A stretch of 64,000 nucleotides of DNA from Sphingopyxis witflariensis (GCF_002205635.1 NZ_NISJ01000003.1:365199-429198); one strand, 5' to 3'. Positions 1-9,102 are shown, numbered from the stretch's first letter. Made by a program: numbers and translations. The notes: a model not told the origin generated them from the letters alone.

Positions 1-30
1 GCCGATATCGGCCAGCTGTTCGCGAAATAG
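1..30 (+). CDS. 3' end of an upstream gene (partial)
   Basis: The first ten codons read ADIGQLFAK followed by TAG, in frame with the window edge. The stop touches the start of the homoserine dehydrogenase gene directly, which suggests the two are co-transcribed. Too little is present to name a family. Confidence 0.55.
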   Translation, partial: ADIGQLFAK

Positions 31-1035
31 GTGATGCTCACATCCCGCATCGCTATTTCCGGGTTCGGCGCGGTCGGCCGCGCGACCGCGCACCTGTTGC
101 TCGCTCGGCGCGATCGCTATCGTACCGTCTTTGGCGTCGATGTGCGTCTCGTCGCGGTGTGCGGATCGCGCAGCGGCGCGTTCGACCCGGCAGGATTGGC
201 GCCCGACCGCTTCGACGTATTGGAAGCTGGCCTGTCCGGCCCCGACTTCATTGCATCGAGCGGCGCCGACGTGTTGATCGAGGCTGGCCCGAGCGACTTT
301 CGCACAGGTGGTCCCGGCCTCGACTATATCCGCTCAGCGCTTACCGGCGGCGTGGACACGATCGTCATTTCGAAGGGCGCGCTGGTGTGTGATGGCAGGG
401 CCCTCAGGGATCGTGCGCGAGCCTCCGGCGCGATGCTCAAGATCAGCGGTGCCACCGCGGCGGCGCTGCCAACGATCGACCTGCTGCACTATAATTTGGC
501 GGGCTGCACGACGCTACGGGTCGACGGCATCCTCAATGCCACGTCCAACTATCTGCTCGACGCGATGATGATACGCGGCGTCGGACTGGACGAGGCGCTT
601 GCCGAAGCGCAAGCGGGCGGTTTTGCAGAACCCGATCCGCGCAACGATATTGAGGGGTGGGACACCGCCTGCAAGCTGCTCATTCTCGCAAACTTCGGTC
701 TCGGTGCCGACCTTATGATGACAGACCTGACCGTCGAAGGGATTCAGTCAGTTACCTCAGGGCACATCGCGCAGTGGCGGGCAGACGGTCTCGCACCTAG
801 ACTGGTCGGTAGCGTGATCCGTGACGGCGATGCGCTTCGCGCCAGTGTGGGCATCCGCACATATCCGCCGAATGACCCGTTTGCCCATATTGCCGGCAAG
901 AACAAGGCGATCCGCATCGAAACCGACGCCATGGGCGAGATCGTCGCGATCGGAGGCGGTTCTGGCCCGATTGCGACTGCCGCAGCTGCTCTCAAGGATC
1001 TTGAGCACATCTTCCAGTCACGGTCGTTACGATAG
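31..1035 (+). CDS. Homoserine dehydrogenase (short form without ACT domain)
   Basis: Probably reduces aspartate semialdehyde to homoserine with NAD(P)H in the cytoplasm, for threonine and methionine synthesis. An N-terminal Rossmann motif (ISGFGAVGRATAHLL, residues 7-21) is followed by the catalytic-domain signature of the family around residues 208-225 (DIEGWDTACKLLILA). At 334 residues it matches the short form and has no C-terminal ACT regulatory domain. The start is GTG at 31 or ATG at 34, immediately after the upstream stop, so it is probably the last gene of a plus-strand operon entering from the left. It may be a second copy carried by the island; that cannot be tested from the window. 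Confidence 0.8.
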   Translation: MMLTSRIAISGFGAVGRATAHLLLARRDRYRTVFGVDVRLVAVCGSRSGAFDPAGLAPDRFDVLEAGLSGPDFIASSGADVLIEAGPSDFRTGGPGLDYIRSALTGGVDTIVISKGALVCDGRALRDRARASGAMLKISGATAAALPTIDLLHYNLAGCTTLRVDGILNATSNYLLDAMMIRGVGLDEALAEAQAGGFAEPDPRNDIEGWDTACKLLILANFGLGADLMMTDLTVEGIQSVTSGHIAQWRADGLAPRLVGSVIRDGDALRASVGIRTYPPNDPFAHIAGKNKAIRIETDAMGEIVAIGGGSGPIATAAAALKDLEHIFQSRSLR

Positions 1036-1122
1036 GCGGGACTTCAATGAGCGTAACCGGGGGACGCGGTGCCTCGTCCGCGTCATTCGCCAGTCCGATT
1101 CAGCGTCTCTCCAGCGAACGGG

Positions 1123-1941
1123 TCATGCCACGATCGCGGGCAATACAAAGCGATCGATGGCGTCGGCGACGCCGTCCTCCTCACTCGAGAGCGCGACATG
1201 GCTCGCTGCTGCGCGGACCGCCTCGGGTGCCTGGCCCATCGCAACGGACATCGCGGCGCGCGCGAACATCGGCAAATCATTGCGCTGGTCTCCGAGCACC
1301 GCGACCGCCGAAAGCGGTACGCCATACGCCGCGGCGAGCGTGGCCACGCCAGCGCCCTTGTTGGCATCGGGACCGGTGATATCGAGGTAATAGGGCTGCG
1401 AGCGCGCCACCGTCGCGTTTTTACCGAGAACCGTCTGAGTTTCGGCTTCGATCGTGGCGAGCAGATCGTGGTCGGCACTCACCCCGACCAATTTATCAGC
1501 CTGATCAAGATGGGCTGAGAGATCGACGTCGAAGATCGGCTCGAGACCGGCCGCCAGCTTTTCACGGCCAAGATTAGAGTTGGTGCGGTCACGCGCGTAC
1601 CATTTGCCATAGGCGAACAGCCAGGGCGTCACTCCAGCGCGATCGATCCGGGCGAGCGCCGCGGCCGCAGTAGCGGGATCGAGGGTAGCTTGCGAAACAA
1701 CGCGGCCGTCGGGCATCACCACCGTACCACCGTTGAATGCTGCGATCGGGCCTTCCAGGCCCAGCCGCTGCGCGATCCATAGCATCCCGCTCGGCGGGCG
1801 AGCGCTGATCAGGCTTACCGGGATGCCCGCGCTCAGGACGCGACGAACGGCCGCAACAACGCCGTCAGACAAGCTTTTGTCGCGGCGGACCAAGGTGCCG
1901 TCGATATCGGAAATCAGCAGGCGAATTGGTCTAGCGCTCAC
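1123..1941 (-). CDS. HAD-superfamily (Cof-type) phosphatase
   Basis: A cytoplasmic haloacid-dehalogenase-type phosphohydrolase, probably acting on a sugar phosphate or similar metabolite. Motif I, ISDIDGTLV, is close to the N-terminus with both catalytic Asp residues. A C-terminal LGDQRNDLPMF motif gives the Mg2+-binding acidic residues, and the middle carries a Cof-type C2 cap. About 272 residues from GTG at 1941. An in-frame TTG at 1995 would add 18 residues, but neither start has a strong ribosome-binding site. It follows gnd on the same strand within 75 bp, so it is likely in the same transcript. The exact substrate is unknown. Confidence 0.8.
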   Translation of the reverse strand: MSARPIRLLISDIDGTLVRRDKSLSDGVVAAVRRVLSAGIPVSLISARPPSGMLWIAQRLGLEGPIAAFNGGTVVMPDGRVVSQATLDPATAAAALARIDRAGVTPWLFAYGKWYARDRTNSNLGREKLAAGLEPIFDVDLSAHLDQADKLVGVSADHDLLATIEAETQTVLGKNATVARSQPYYLDITGPDANKGAGVATLAAAYGVPLSAVAVLGDQRNDLPMFARAAMSVAMGQAPEAVRAAASHVALSSEEDGVADAIDRFVLPAIVA

Positions 1942-2013
1942 GCCGATGCGCCCAAACTTCGGCCATCGTGTGGGATAAGCATCCCGACACTGCAACGGAG
2001 GGACGGGCCAATA

Positions 2014-2991
2014 TCATTGGGGCATTTCGACATGACCGCCAAAGCCGAAGCGCATCGCCGAAAGAAGCTTGTCACCAAAAGTGTGATCGACGCGGCTGCG
2101 ATAACGCGCGAACAAGGCTGCAGAGAGGACATAGGCCGGGACGGCCTCTTCCATCGCCGCGTCAATCGTCCACTGGCCCTCGCCCGAATCCGAGACATGG
2201 CCGGTGAATTGTTCGAGCATCGGATCAGCGACCAGGCCGATCGCGCACAGATCGAGCAGCCAAGACGAGATCACGCTGCCGCGACGCCAGACCTCGGCGA
2301 CGTCCGTCAGGTCGATGTCGAAGCGTTCCTCGGGTGCGAGCCGTTCGGACGACTTGCTCTTGAGGATGTCAAAGCCCTCCGCATAAGCCTGCATCAGCCC
2401 GTATTCGATGCCGTTATGGACCATCTTGACGAAGTGGCCGGCGCCGGTGGGGCCGACGTGGATATAGCCGCGCTCGGCGCGATTGTCGTGCGCGTCGCGT
2501 CCAATGGTGCGGACGATCGAACCATAGCCCGGGGCGAGTGTATCGAAGACAGGATCCAACAGGTCAACGGTCTGCTTATCGCCGCCGATCATCATGCAGT
2601 AGCCGCGTTCGAGCCCCCAGACCCCGCCCGACGTACCGACGTCGATATAGTGGAGGTGCTTCGCCTTTGCCGCGGCACCACGTTTGATGTCGTCTTTGTA
2701 GAAGCTGTTGCCGCCATCGATGATGATATCTCCCGGCTCAGCCAATTCCATCAGCTTGTCGACCGCGTCTTGGGTGGGAGCGCCCGCCGGGAGCATTACC
2801 CAGAAGATCCGCGGCGCGGTGAGTTTGGCGACGACATCTTCAAGAGAATTCGCTCCGATGGCACCTTCACCGGCAAGCTGAGTGACCGCGGCAGGATCGC
2901 GGTTGAAGGCGACGATCTCATGCCCGCCGCGCATCAGGCGACGCGCGATATTGGCACCCATGCGGCCGAGGCCGATCATTGCAAGACGCAT
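2014..2991 (-). CDS. gnd: 6-phosphogluconate dehydrogenase, decarboxylating (short GndA-type)
   Basis: Oxidative decarboxylation of 6-phosphogluconate to ribulose-5-phosphate, producing NAD(P)H. An N-terminal [13 protein letters not shown] nucleotide-binding motif, [11 protein letters not shown], the substrate-binding [21 protein letters not shown] stretch and [20 protein letters not shown] (catalytic Lys and nearby residues) are all present. At 325 residues it is the short NAD-preferring form rather than the 470-residue NADP form. AAGGA lies 8 nt before the ATG. A LysR-type box promoter lies about 140 bp upstream. Placed with rpiA and gap on the same island, it points to pentose-phosphate and redox-cofactor supply. 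Confidence 0.9.
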   Translation of the reverse strand: MRLAMIGLGRMGANIARRLMRGGHEIVAFNRDPAAVTQLAGEGAIGANSLEDVVAKLTAPRIFWVMLPAGAPTQDAVDKLMELAEPGDIIIDGGNSFYKDDIKRGAAAKAKHLHYIDVGTSGGVWGLERGYCMMIGGDKQTVDLLDPVFDTLAPGYGSIVRTIGRDAHDNRAERGYIHVGPTGAGHFVKMVHNGIEYGLMQAYAEGFDILKSKSSERLAPEERFDIDLTDVAEVWRRGSVISSWLLDLCAIGLVADPMLEQFTGHVSDSGEGQWTIDAAMEEAVPAYVLSAALFARYRSRVDHTFGDKLLSAMRFGFGGHVEMPQ

Positions 2992-3132
2992 TGCTCAAAT
3001 CCTTCTGTCACAAGTTCACCCGGCGATGTCCGCCTCGACCAATCCCCGCCGCGGCTATCCAAATCGTCCGCATCAAGCACCGGCATGCCACTGTGGGCGC
3101 GCCCGCTTCGCCGCGCCTTGGCACCGCATGGA

Positions 3133-3186
3133 GGATGAGTTCATCGTCAGGCGAAGTCCAATAACCAAAGTCTATAGTTTCGATAC
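3133..3186 (-). promoter_or_regulatory. LysR-type box promoter upstream of gnd (site a)
   Basis: On the minus strand: a degenerate box GTATCGAAACTATAG (3186-3172), exactly 10 nt, a TTGGAC -35 element (3161-3156), 17 nt, then a weak -10 region TCATCC. The box has the LysR T-N11-A spacing. It shares the layout of five other sites in this window, and the first bases of its core promoter closely match the Dps promoter. Confidence 0.6.
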
Positions 3187-3256
3187 CCGGTAGTGATATG
3201 CGAAGTGCGATGACACCCGTACGAACGGAGCGTCGATCGAGACATGGTCTTACGCG

Positions 3257-3520
3257 TTAATCTGGCCGGAACCCGAGCACGAAATCCATGACTTTTTTCG
3301 CCGACATCTCGCACGGCTTGAGCGATGTTTTTCCCGAAGTAAACCGATATAGGTTGAAGCTCACGATGTCGGTTCCAGCCAACTCCCTGGCAAACAGGCT
3401 GTTGCGGCGCCCGTCGTCGGATCGCCGGACGATCAAGCCGAAACGCCGGCCTTCATGAAGACCTTCGCTGTGACCCTCGGGAAGCCTTTTGAAGGCAGCG
3501 TCGAAATCGGTACGCTCCAT
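3257..3520 (-). CDS. Small conserved-looking hypothetical protein
   Basis: An 87-residue protein, cytoplasmic by composition, with no transmembrane segment or signal peptide. It has a charged N-terminal half and a C-terminal stretch FNLYRFTSGKTSLKPCEMSAKK containing one Cys. I do not recognise the family. It lies 91 bp downstream of argS on the same strand, before the gnd promoter, so it is probably the last gene of the sulfite-oxidase-to-argS transcript. Codon composition resembles the neighbours and no overlapping alternative ORF is better. Confidence 0.5.
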   Translation of the reverse strand: MERTDFDAAFKRLPEGHSEGLHEGRRFGLIVRRSDDGRRNSLFARELAGTDIVSFNLYRFTSGKTSLKPCEMSAKKVMDFVLGFRPD

Positions 3521-3611
3521 CTCGGTCCACCAGTATCAGAAGACGCACAGCATGTTCGGGCCCGCCGACACTGGCGCGCGCAACGAGCCACAGGAACAAG
3601 CGCGCAATCGA

Positions 3612-5354
3612 CTAGGCCCTCTCCATCTCATGTGTCGGTTCAACCCCCATCAGCGCGAGGCCATTGCGGATGACCTGCCCGATCGCGCTGGCCAGGAACA
3701 ACCGCGCGCGGCTCACCGGCAGGTTTTCCGGGTAGACGAAGCGGCGCGCCGGGTCGGCATTTCCTATGTTCCACAGCGCATGGAAATCCGCGGCCAGCCC
3801 CTCGAGGAAGAAGGCGATCCGGTGGGGCTCGCGCGCTGCCGCAGCCGCCTCGACGATGCGGGGGAATTCTGCCGCACGCTTCACAAGTGTAAGGCTCAGA
3901 CCGTCCAGGAGAGCGAGATCGGGCGCGTCGCCCAGCTCGATACCAGCTTCGGCCGCGCGGTTTGCTAGCGAGGAAATCCGCGCATGGGCATATTGCACAT
4001 AGAAGACCGGATTATCCTTCGATGCCTCGACCACGGTCGCAAAGTCGAAGTCCATGGGCGCTTCCGCTTTGCGGGTCAGCATCATGAAGCGAACGACGTC
4101 CTTTCCGACTTCTCGAATGACATCGGCCAGCGTGACGAAATTGCCTGCGCGCTTCGACATCTTGACCGGCTCACCCGCGCGCAGCAGCCGCACGATCTGC
4201 ACCAGCTTGACGTCGAACCGCTTCCTGCCTTCGGTTAGAGCTTCGGCGGCCGCCACGATGCGCTTCACGGTCCCGGCATGGTCGGCGCCCCATATGTCGA
4301 TCAGTTCGTCGGCATCGCGCGCCTTCTCGAAATGATAGGCAAGATCCACGCCGAAATAGGTCCAGCCCCCGTCCGGTTTACGGATAGCCCGGTCCTGGTC
4401 ATCGCCAAATCTCGTCGACCGGAACAGCGGCAGCGCGATCGGTTCCCAGTCCTTGGAGATTTCGCCCTTCGGAGGTTCGAGAACGCCGTCATACACAAGA
4501 TCGCGCGCGCGCATCCAGGCCTCGGCATCATCCGGCTTTCCAGCAGCGACGAGGTCCGCCTCGGACGCGAAGCGGTCGTGACTTATGCTGAGCAGCGCCA
4601 GATCTTCGCGGATCGTCTCCATCATCGCGGCGACGGCCCGCGCCCGAAAGATTGCGAGCCAGTCCGTCTCCGGGGCGTCGGCATAGCGGTCCCCAAAATC
4701 GGCGGCCAGCGCCGCCCCGACCGGCTTCAGATAATCGCCCGGGTATAGGCCTTCCGCTATCTCGCCGAGGCTCTCGCCCAACGCCTCGCGATATCTGTGG
4801 TGTGCCGAGCGAGCGAGAACGTCGACCTGCCCGCCTGCATCATTGATATAATATTCGCGGATGACGCGATGGCCGGTGAACGCGAGCAGGTTGGCGAGCG
4901 CATCTCCGACAACTGCCCCGCGGCAGTGCCCCATATGCATCGGACCGGTCGGGTTGGCCGAGACAAACTCGATATTCACCGTCTTGCCCGCACCGATGGG
5001 CGACATGCCATAGCGGTCCTTCTGGTCCGCGATGACGGCCAGTTCATCTCGCCATGCCTGGTCGGTCAGCCGGATATTTATGAAGCCCGGGCCGGCAACG
5101 TCCGCGGCAGCGACATCCTCCAGCTTGGCGAGCCAGTCCGCCAGTTTTTCAGCGAGCGGACGCGGATGCGTGCCGCTGAGTTTTGCCAGGATCATCGCCG
5201 CGTTGGTCGACAGATCGCCATGTGCCGGGTCGCGCGGCCGTTCCACGGTCAGTCCCGCCCGCTGGAGGCCCGCAGGAAAATCCTTCGCCAACTGCAGATC
5301 GTCAATTCCCCGCGCGAGATGATCAAGGAAGCGCGCATGAAGCGACACGGCCAT
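3612..5354 (-). CDS. argS: Arginyl-tRNA synthetase (class I)
   Basis: Charges tRNA-Arg with arginine using ATP. 580 residues, normal for the family. An N-terminal Add-1 domain (HGDLSTNAAM near residue 46) is followed by the class-I signature FVSANPTGPMHMGHCRG around residues 121-137, where the HIGH motif reads HMGH. VKMSKRAGNFVTL near residue 380 is the KMSKS-equivalent loop, and a helical C-terminal anticodon-binding domain follows with the usual final VLxLMGVEP-type ending. It is 27 bp downstream of the DUF427 gene, in one direction with thiolase and sulfite-oxidase genes. Because the setting is accessory, this may be a second argS; a chromosomal copy elsewhere is likely but not visible. 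Confidence 0.92.
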   Translation of the reverse strand: MAVSLHARFLDHLARGIDDLQLAKDFPAGLQRAGLTVERPRDPAHGDLSTNAAMILAKLSGTHPRPLAEKLADWLAKLEDVAAADVAGPGFINIRLTDQAWRDELAVIADQKDRYGMSPIGAGKTVNIEFVSANPTGPMHMGHCRGAVVGDALANLLAFTGHRVIREYYINDAGGQVDVLARSAHHRYREALGESLGEIAEGLYPGDYLKPVGAALAADFGDRYADAPETDWLAIFRARAVAAMMETIREDLALLSISHDRFASEADLVAAGKPDDAEAWMRARDLVYDGVLEPPKGEISKDWEPIALPLFRSTRFGDDQDRAIRKPDGGWTYFGVDLAYHFEKARDADELIDIWGADHAGTVKRIVAAAEALTEGRKRFDVKLVQIVRLLRAGEPVKMSKRAGNFVTLADVIREVGKDVVRFMMLTRKAEAPMDFDFATVVEASKDNPVFYVQYAHARISSLANRAAEAGIELGDAPDLALLDGLSLTLVKRAAEFPRIVEAAAAAREPHRIAFFLEGLAADFHALWNIGNADPARRFVYPENLPVSRARLFLASAIGQVIRNGLALMGVEPTHEMERA

Positions 5355-5381
5355 CAGCGAAGCCCCACTGGGCGTCGGCTG

Positions 5382-5663
5382 TTACCCAACCTCCACGCCT
5401 TTCCAGAAGGCGATATAATCCCGGATGGCTTCGGCGACCGGATTCGGATGGGGGTATGACCAGGCCGCGTCCGCGTTGAGTGCGGTGCCTACGCGGATAT
5501 GGAAGTATCTGGCCGTGCCCTTGATCGGACAGACAGAAGTGTGTGCGCTCGCTTCAAGGAGGTCCTGATTGACCGCGGAAGGTGGGAAATAGTGGTTTCC
5601 CTCAACGACGATTGTCTCGTCGCTTGCGGCGATGGTGGTGTCGTTCCAAACTGCTAAGACCAA
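5382..5663 (-). CDS. DUF427 domain protein
   Basis: A 93-residue single-domain protein of the DUF427 family. Typical features are the early AVWNDTTIAAS strand, VVEGNHYFPPSAV, the SVCPIKGTARYFHI core and the AAWSYPHP...AIRDYIAFWKGVEV ending. The biochemical role of the family is not established; members are small cytosolic beta-rich proteins. The start is TTG at 5663, supported by GAGAGGA seven bases upstream. It sits between the thiolase and argS genes with short gaps, so it is probably co-transcribed with them. Confidence 0.8.
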   Translation of the reverse strand: MVLAVWNDTTIAASDETIVVEGNHYFPPSAVNQDLLEASAHTSVCPIKGTARYFHIRVGTALNADAAWSYPHPNPVAEAIRDYIAFWKGVEVG

Positions 5664-5714
5664 CGGAATATCCTCTCATATTGTCAATGGCACGGGGTTC
5701 GCAGCGGACGTGAA

Positions 5715-6980
5715 TCAGGGGCGTTCGAGGAGTGCGACGGTGCCTTGGCCGCCGTCGGCGCAGATGCTGACGATTGCCCGTGATCCGCTCGGCATGGCCC
5801 AGAGCTCCTTCACTGCCTGGCTAAGGTCGCGCGCGCCTGTGGCGCCGAAGGGGTGACCGATGGCTACCGAGCCTCCGTTGGGATTGACGCGGTCCCAGTC
5901 GAAGTCGCCCATATCCGACTGGACACCGGCGGTTTCGCGCACCCATTCCCGGTCGGTGATGGCCGCGACATTCGCCAGGACCTGGGCGGCGAAGGCTTCG
6001 TGGATTTCCCAAAGAGCGATGTCGGAGAAGCTCAGTCGATGCCGCGCGAGCAGACGCGGAATGCCATAGGAGGGTGCCATCAACAGACCCTCGGTGTGGA
6101 AATCGACGGCCGACACCTCGTAATCGATGAGCCGCGCGTAGGGCGTACTCGCGGGCAGTCGTGCCACGCCGGCTTCGTTAGCCACCCAGCAACCGGCCGC
6201 GCCATCCGTTATCGGCGAGCTGTTGCCGGCCGTCAGCGTTCCCTTGCCACTGTCGCGATCGAAGACGGGCTTGAGGGCAGCAAGCCGTTCGGGCGACGTA
6301 TCGGCGCGCGGGTTCGCATCGCGCGCCAGTTCAGGAAGAGAAATCACAAGATCGTCGAAAAAACCTCGGTCCCAACCAGCGACCGACCGCTGGTGGCTCT
6401 TTAGCGCCCAATCGTCCTGCGCCTCGCGCGAGATCCGCCAGGCCTTGGTGGTGTCCTCCATATGATCGCCCATTGTCCTGCCGGTGATCCGGTTGGCCCA
6501 TCCCTTGGTCGGGAGCACATAGTCGTGGAGGGCAAGAGACTGGAGGGCTGCAAGCGCAGCCGCCGGATCTTGCGCAAAGAGGTCGGTGAGCCGCTTCGAT
6601 GCATCGGCCGTCAGAGCGATGGGAGGTCGGCTCATGACTTCGGCACCGCCCACCATCGTGAGATCGGTTCCTCCGCCCAGCATTCCTGCCGCAGCGAAAG
6701 TCGCCGTCATGCTGGTAGAGCATGCCAGGACGACGGAAAATGCGGGAACATTCGGATTGAGCTTGGCGTCAAGCCAGGTCTCGCGAGCAATGTTGCTCCA
6801 GCCCAAATTCGGGATCACGGTACCCCAGATGAGAAGATCCGGCTCTGCTTGCGCCGCCATCGCCTGCACAAGAGGGACGGACAAAGAGACGGCATCATAA
6901 GCAGCCAAAGCTCCTCCGCCGCGGCCGAAGGGAGTGCGAAGGCCGGCGGCAACAAAGACGGGTTCAGCAAAGCGGCTCAT
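5715..6980 (-). CDS. Acetyl-CoA acyltransferase (thiolase)
   Basis: A thiolase: condensation or thiolytic cleavage of 3-ketoacyl-CoA. The nucleophile Cys is in VVLACSTSMTATF (about residue 90). The C-terminal active site has EIHEAFAAQ, GHPFGATGAR (catalytic His) and SICADGGQG (second Cys). About 421 residues, as in FadI-type long thiolases. I chose ATG at 6980 because GGAG stands just before it; an in-frame TTG at 6992 overlaps that ribosome-binding site. It lies 58 bp downstream of the flavin reductase gene, in the same direction. Its role beside redox genes is unclear; fatty-acid or lipid-peroxide product turnover is one guess. Confidence 0.87.
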   Translation of the reverse strand: MSRFAEPVFVAAGLRTPFGRGGGALAAYDAVSLSVPLVQAMAAQAEPDLLIWGTVIPNLGWSNIARETWLDAKLNPNVPAFSVVLACSTSMTATFAAAGMLGGGTDLTMVGGAEVMSRPPIALTADASKRLTDLFAQDPAAALAALQSLALHDYVLPTKGWANRITGRTMGDHMEDTTKAWRISREAQDDWALKSHQRSVAGWDRGFFDDLVISLPELARDANPRADTSPERLAALKPVFDRDSGKGTLTAGNSSPITDGAAGCWVANEAGVARLPASTPYARLIDYEVSAVDFHTEGLLMAPSYGIPRLLARHRLSFSDIALWEIHEAFAAQVLANVAAITDREWVRETAGVQSDMGDFDWDRVNPNGGSVAIGHPFGATGARDLSQAVKELWAMPSGSRAIVSICADGGQGTVALLERP

Positions 6981-7038
6981 GACGTTCTCCAAATATTATC
7001 CGCAGAGTGGAAGGTGGGACGCGAGCGAGCATGCGCCA

Positions 7039-7785
7039 CTAGCCACCATAGCGCTCGGTTTTGATTATCGAGGGATCGAGCCCGGCCCGCAGCGCGCCCT
7101 CGGTCGCGATGTTGACGAAATCGTTGGATCCGCAAACGAATATCTGTGTGGGCTTTCGGTGAAGCCGGGCGAGAACCTCTTTGACCATGGCGCTGTCGAT
7201 CCGCCGCCCGAAATCCGATGCGCGGATCGGATCTTCGCGCGTGATCGCCAGCGCCAGGACGAACGCGGCATCGTTGATTTCGACGGAATGCAGTTCTTCC
7301 GAAAACAGAACATCCTCAGCCGTGCGCGCGGAAAGGAGCAGCGCCGTTGGCACGGCCGGGTCCTGCGTGCTGCGGTGCCGGATCATCGCCATCAAAGGCA
7401 CAAGGCCCGATCCTGCCCCGATCAACAGCACCGCATCTACGGCCGGTTCAGGCCATAGGAAGTGCCCGCCGAGCGGACCGCGAAGCTCGATTTCATCGCC
7501 GACTATCGCGATATCGTGAAAATAGGCCGATACCTCGCCATCGGGCAGGCGCTCAATAGCGAGCTCTATGATCGGCGACGAGGCTGCCGATGACGCGATC
7601 GAGTAACTGCGCATCGCGCTATAGCCATCAGGCGCGGTCAGCCGGACATCGACATGCTGGCCAGCGATGTGCGCGAACGGCCTGCTCAATCGCAGGAAGA
7701 AACTCTTGATGCTCGGCGTCTGCTGGACGATTGCCTCGACCATGCAGGATTGCCATGAAACGATTTGCGTGCCGTTGTCAGTCAT
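7039..7785 (-). CDS. FAD/NAD(P)-binding oxidoreductase (ferredoxin-reductase type)
   Basis: A soluble flavin reductase of about 248 residues. It has an FAD-binding barrel with RSYSIASS (about residue 60), an NAD(P)-binding motif GAGSGLVPLMAM, and the typical end region FVCGSNDFVNIA with a conserved Cys-Gly. No 2Fe-2S motif is visible. The start ATG at 7785 overlaps the end of the sulfite-oxidase-like gene by 8 bp, implying translational coupling. Established examples pair this reductase with a YuiH-type molybdoenzyme, so it probably passes electrons from NAD(P)H to that partner. Confidence 0.85.
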   Translation of the reverse strand: MTDNGTQIVSWQSCMVEAIVQQTPSIKSFFLRLSRPFAHIAGQHVDVRLTAPDGYSAMRSYSIASSAASSPIIELAIERLPDGEVSAYFHDIAIVGDEIELRGPLGGHFLWPEPAVDAVLLIGAGSGLVPLMAMIRHRSTQDPAVPTALLLSARTAEDVLFSEELHSVEINDAAFVLALAITREDPIRASDFGRRIDSAMVKEVLARLHRKPTQIFVCGSNDFVNIATEGALRAGLDPSIIKTERYGG

Positions 7786-8383
7786 CGGTGTATCGTTGCT
7801 CGCGCCACGGATCGCCGTAAATGTGATAGCCGCGCAGTTCCCAGAAGCCGGCCTCGTCACGCGTCGTGAATTGGAGCGCCTTCACCCATTTGGCGGACTT
7901 CCAGAAGTAAAGATGCGGAACCAGCAGACGCGCCGGCCCGCCGTGATCGCGGGTAATCGGCTGGCCCGCAAATTTGAGAGCGACCATCGCTTTCCCGGAC
8001 AGCAGGTCCGCCAGCGGGACGTTTGTCGAATAATCGTCGTAGGAATGCGCCAGCACGAAATCGGTGGGCCGGTCGAGCCCGGCATCCGCAAGGATGTCCT
8101 CGACGAGGACGCCCTCCCATATGGTATCCAGCTTCGACCAGGAGGTGACACAGTGGATGTCCTTGGTCACCTTGGTCTTCGGCAAGGCGTTAAATTCGCT
8201 CCAATTCCACACTTTGGCGGGCTTCGGACCGACTTTGACGGTGAATTTCCAATCGGCCAGCTCCACGTTCGGCGTCGGCCCCGCCGTGAGAACCGGAAAA
8301 TTCTCCACGAGATGCTGACCTGGTGGAATCCGACCGGAATGGTCGCCACTTGACCCGCGACCGGTGAAACCTCTCGTGACCAT
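7778..8383 (-). CDS. Sulfite-oxidase-like molybdopterin oxidoreductase (YuiH type)
   Basis: A 201-residue Mo-cofactor-binding domain of the sulfite oxidase/MsrP superfamily. The presumed Mo ligand is Cys78 in DIHCVTSWSK. DFVLAHSYDDYSTNVPL and DHGGPARLLVPHLYFWKSAKWV are typical family segments. There is no Tat signal or heme domain, so it should be cytoplasmic and depend on the overlapping flavin reductase for electrons. A strong AGGAGGGG precedes the ATG. The true substrate of this subfamily is not settled; with MsrA/MsrB on the island, a sulfoxide or other oxidised product is plausible. A LysR-box promoter lies about 180 bp upstream. Confidence 0.87.
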   Translation of the reverse strand: MVTRGFTGRGSSGDHSGRIPPGQHLVENFPVLTAGPTPNVELADWKFTVKVGPKPAKVWNWSEFNALPKTKVTKDIHCVTSWSKLDTIWEGVLVEDILADAGLDRPTDFVLAHSYDDYSTNVPLADLLSGKAMVALKFAGQPITRDHGGPARLLVPHLYFWKSAKWVKALQFTTRDEAGFWELRGYHIYGDPWREQRYTDD

Positions 8384-8562
8384 AGCCCCTCCTTTTTTTG
8401 CTCGATGCGACAGTCAAGAACTTGCTTCACTTCAGAATCCCGGCCAGATCCTGATACGCGTGGCCGCGGTACGAACCGATGGCCTGAAGCCGGAAACGCC
8501 CGATGCTTCATCGGGATATCGACGATCGCATTTGCGTGAATCGGTGATTTATGCGCATCGAC

Positions 8563-8616
8563 TATAACGCGACCTCAGTCCGATTTCCCAATACCCTATC
8601 GCTATAGTTTTTATAG
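8563..8616 (-). promoter_or_regulatory. LysR-type box promoter for the molybdoenzyme-to-argS genes (site b)
   Basis: Minus strand: box CTATAAAAACTATAG (8616-8602), 10 nt, TTGGGA as -35 (8591-8586), 17 nt, then GTTATA as -10. This is the most complete -10 of the six sites. It would drive the molybdoenzyme, flavin reductase, thiolase, DUF427 and argS genes. Confidence 0.65.
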
Positions 8617-8748
8617 CTTTGAATAATTACGCCCGCATCACGCTGGGGTGAATTCGGCACAGGCGTTAGACTGGCGCGCCGGCTTTCCGGACTGGCTGAC
8701 GCGGCTCGCAAACTCGTCGGCGCCGCTCAGCGATAGCACGGCAACAAG

Positions 8749-8802
8749 GTATGGAAACTATGTTCCGCTGCTATTGGAAATAGTCGGTGCATATCTTCAT
8801 AG
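8749..8802 (+). promoter_or_regulatory. LysR-type box promoter for the DUF2218 operon (site f)
   Basis: Plus strand: box GTATGGAAACTATGT (8749-8763; 12 of 15 bases match the copy at 15804), 10 nt, TTGGAA (8774-8779), 17 nt, TCATAG (8797-8802). The first downstream gene begins at 9103, so the transcript would have a leader of nearly 300 nt. Confidence 0.6.
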
Positions 8803-9102
8803 TCTAGCGCGCGAAACCCTTCGACCCGTGCGAATTTTCAAAGAATTGGTTATCCGATCGATCGATACTTTGGGGCGCAGCAAGATGGAGACATTGATGA
8901 AAGCGGTTGCTGACAAGGTCCTGGGTCCGTCGCCGGGGGTGCTGCGTTGGTCGATCTCGAACGGCCCCAGCCTGTCTCTGCGGGATATGATATTCTGATT
9001 GAGGTGAGGGCCGTGCGGTGAACCCAGTCGACTATAAGGTCTGAGGCAAACGACGGCGCTGACCTAGCTATGCGCCCAAACAACAACACCGGGAGTTTTT
9101 AG

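Larger units (their letters stand above)
8384..9102. other. Long intergenic region with two divergent box promoters
   Basis: 719 bp between the molybdoenzyme gene (minus) and the DUF2218 gene (plus). It holds two copies of the island promoter, one for each direction. No convincing gene is present: the ORF at 8648-8998 begins upstream of, and runs across, the plus-strand promoter itself. A 33-codon frame at 8897-8998 with GGAG six bases before its ATG lies in the resulting leader, but shows no recognisable feature. Confidence 0.5.

Noticed and set aside
2017..3138. 373-codon frame opposite gnd
   Set aside because: Shadow of gnd, which has complete family motifs.
8648..8998. 116-codon frame upstream of the DUF2218 gene
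   Set aside because: It begins before and crosses the predicted promoter at 8749-8802, and shows no recognisable features.
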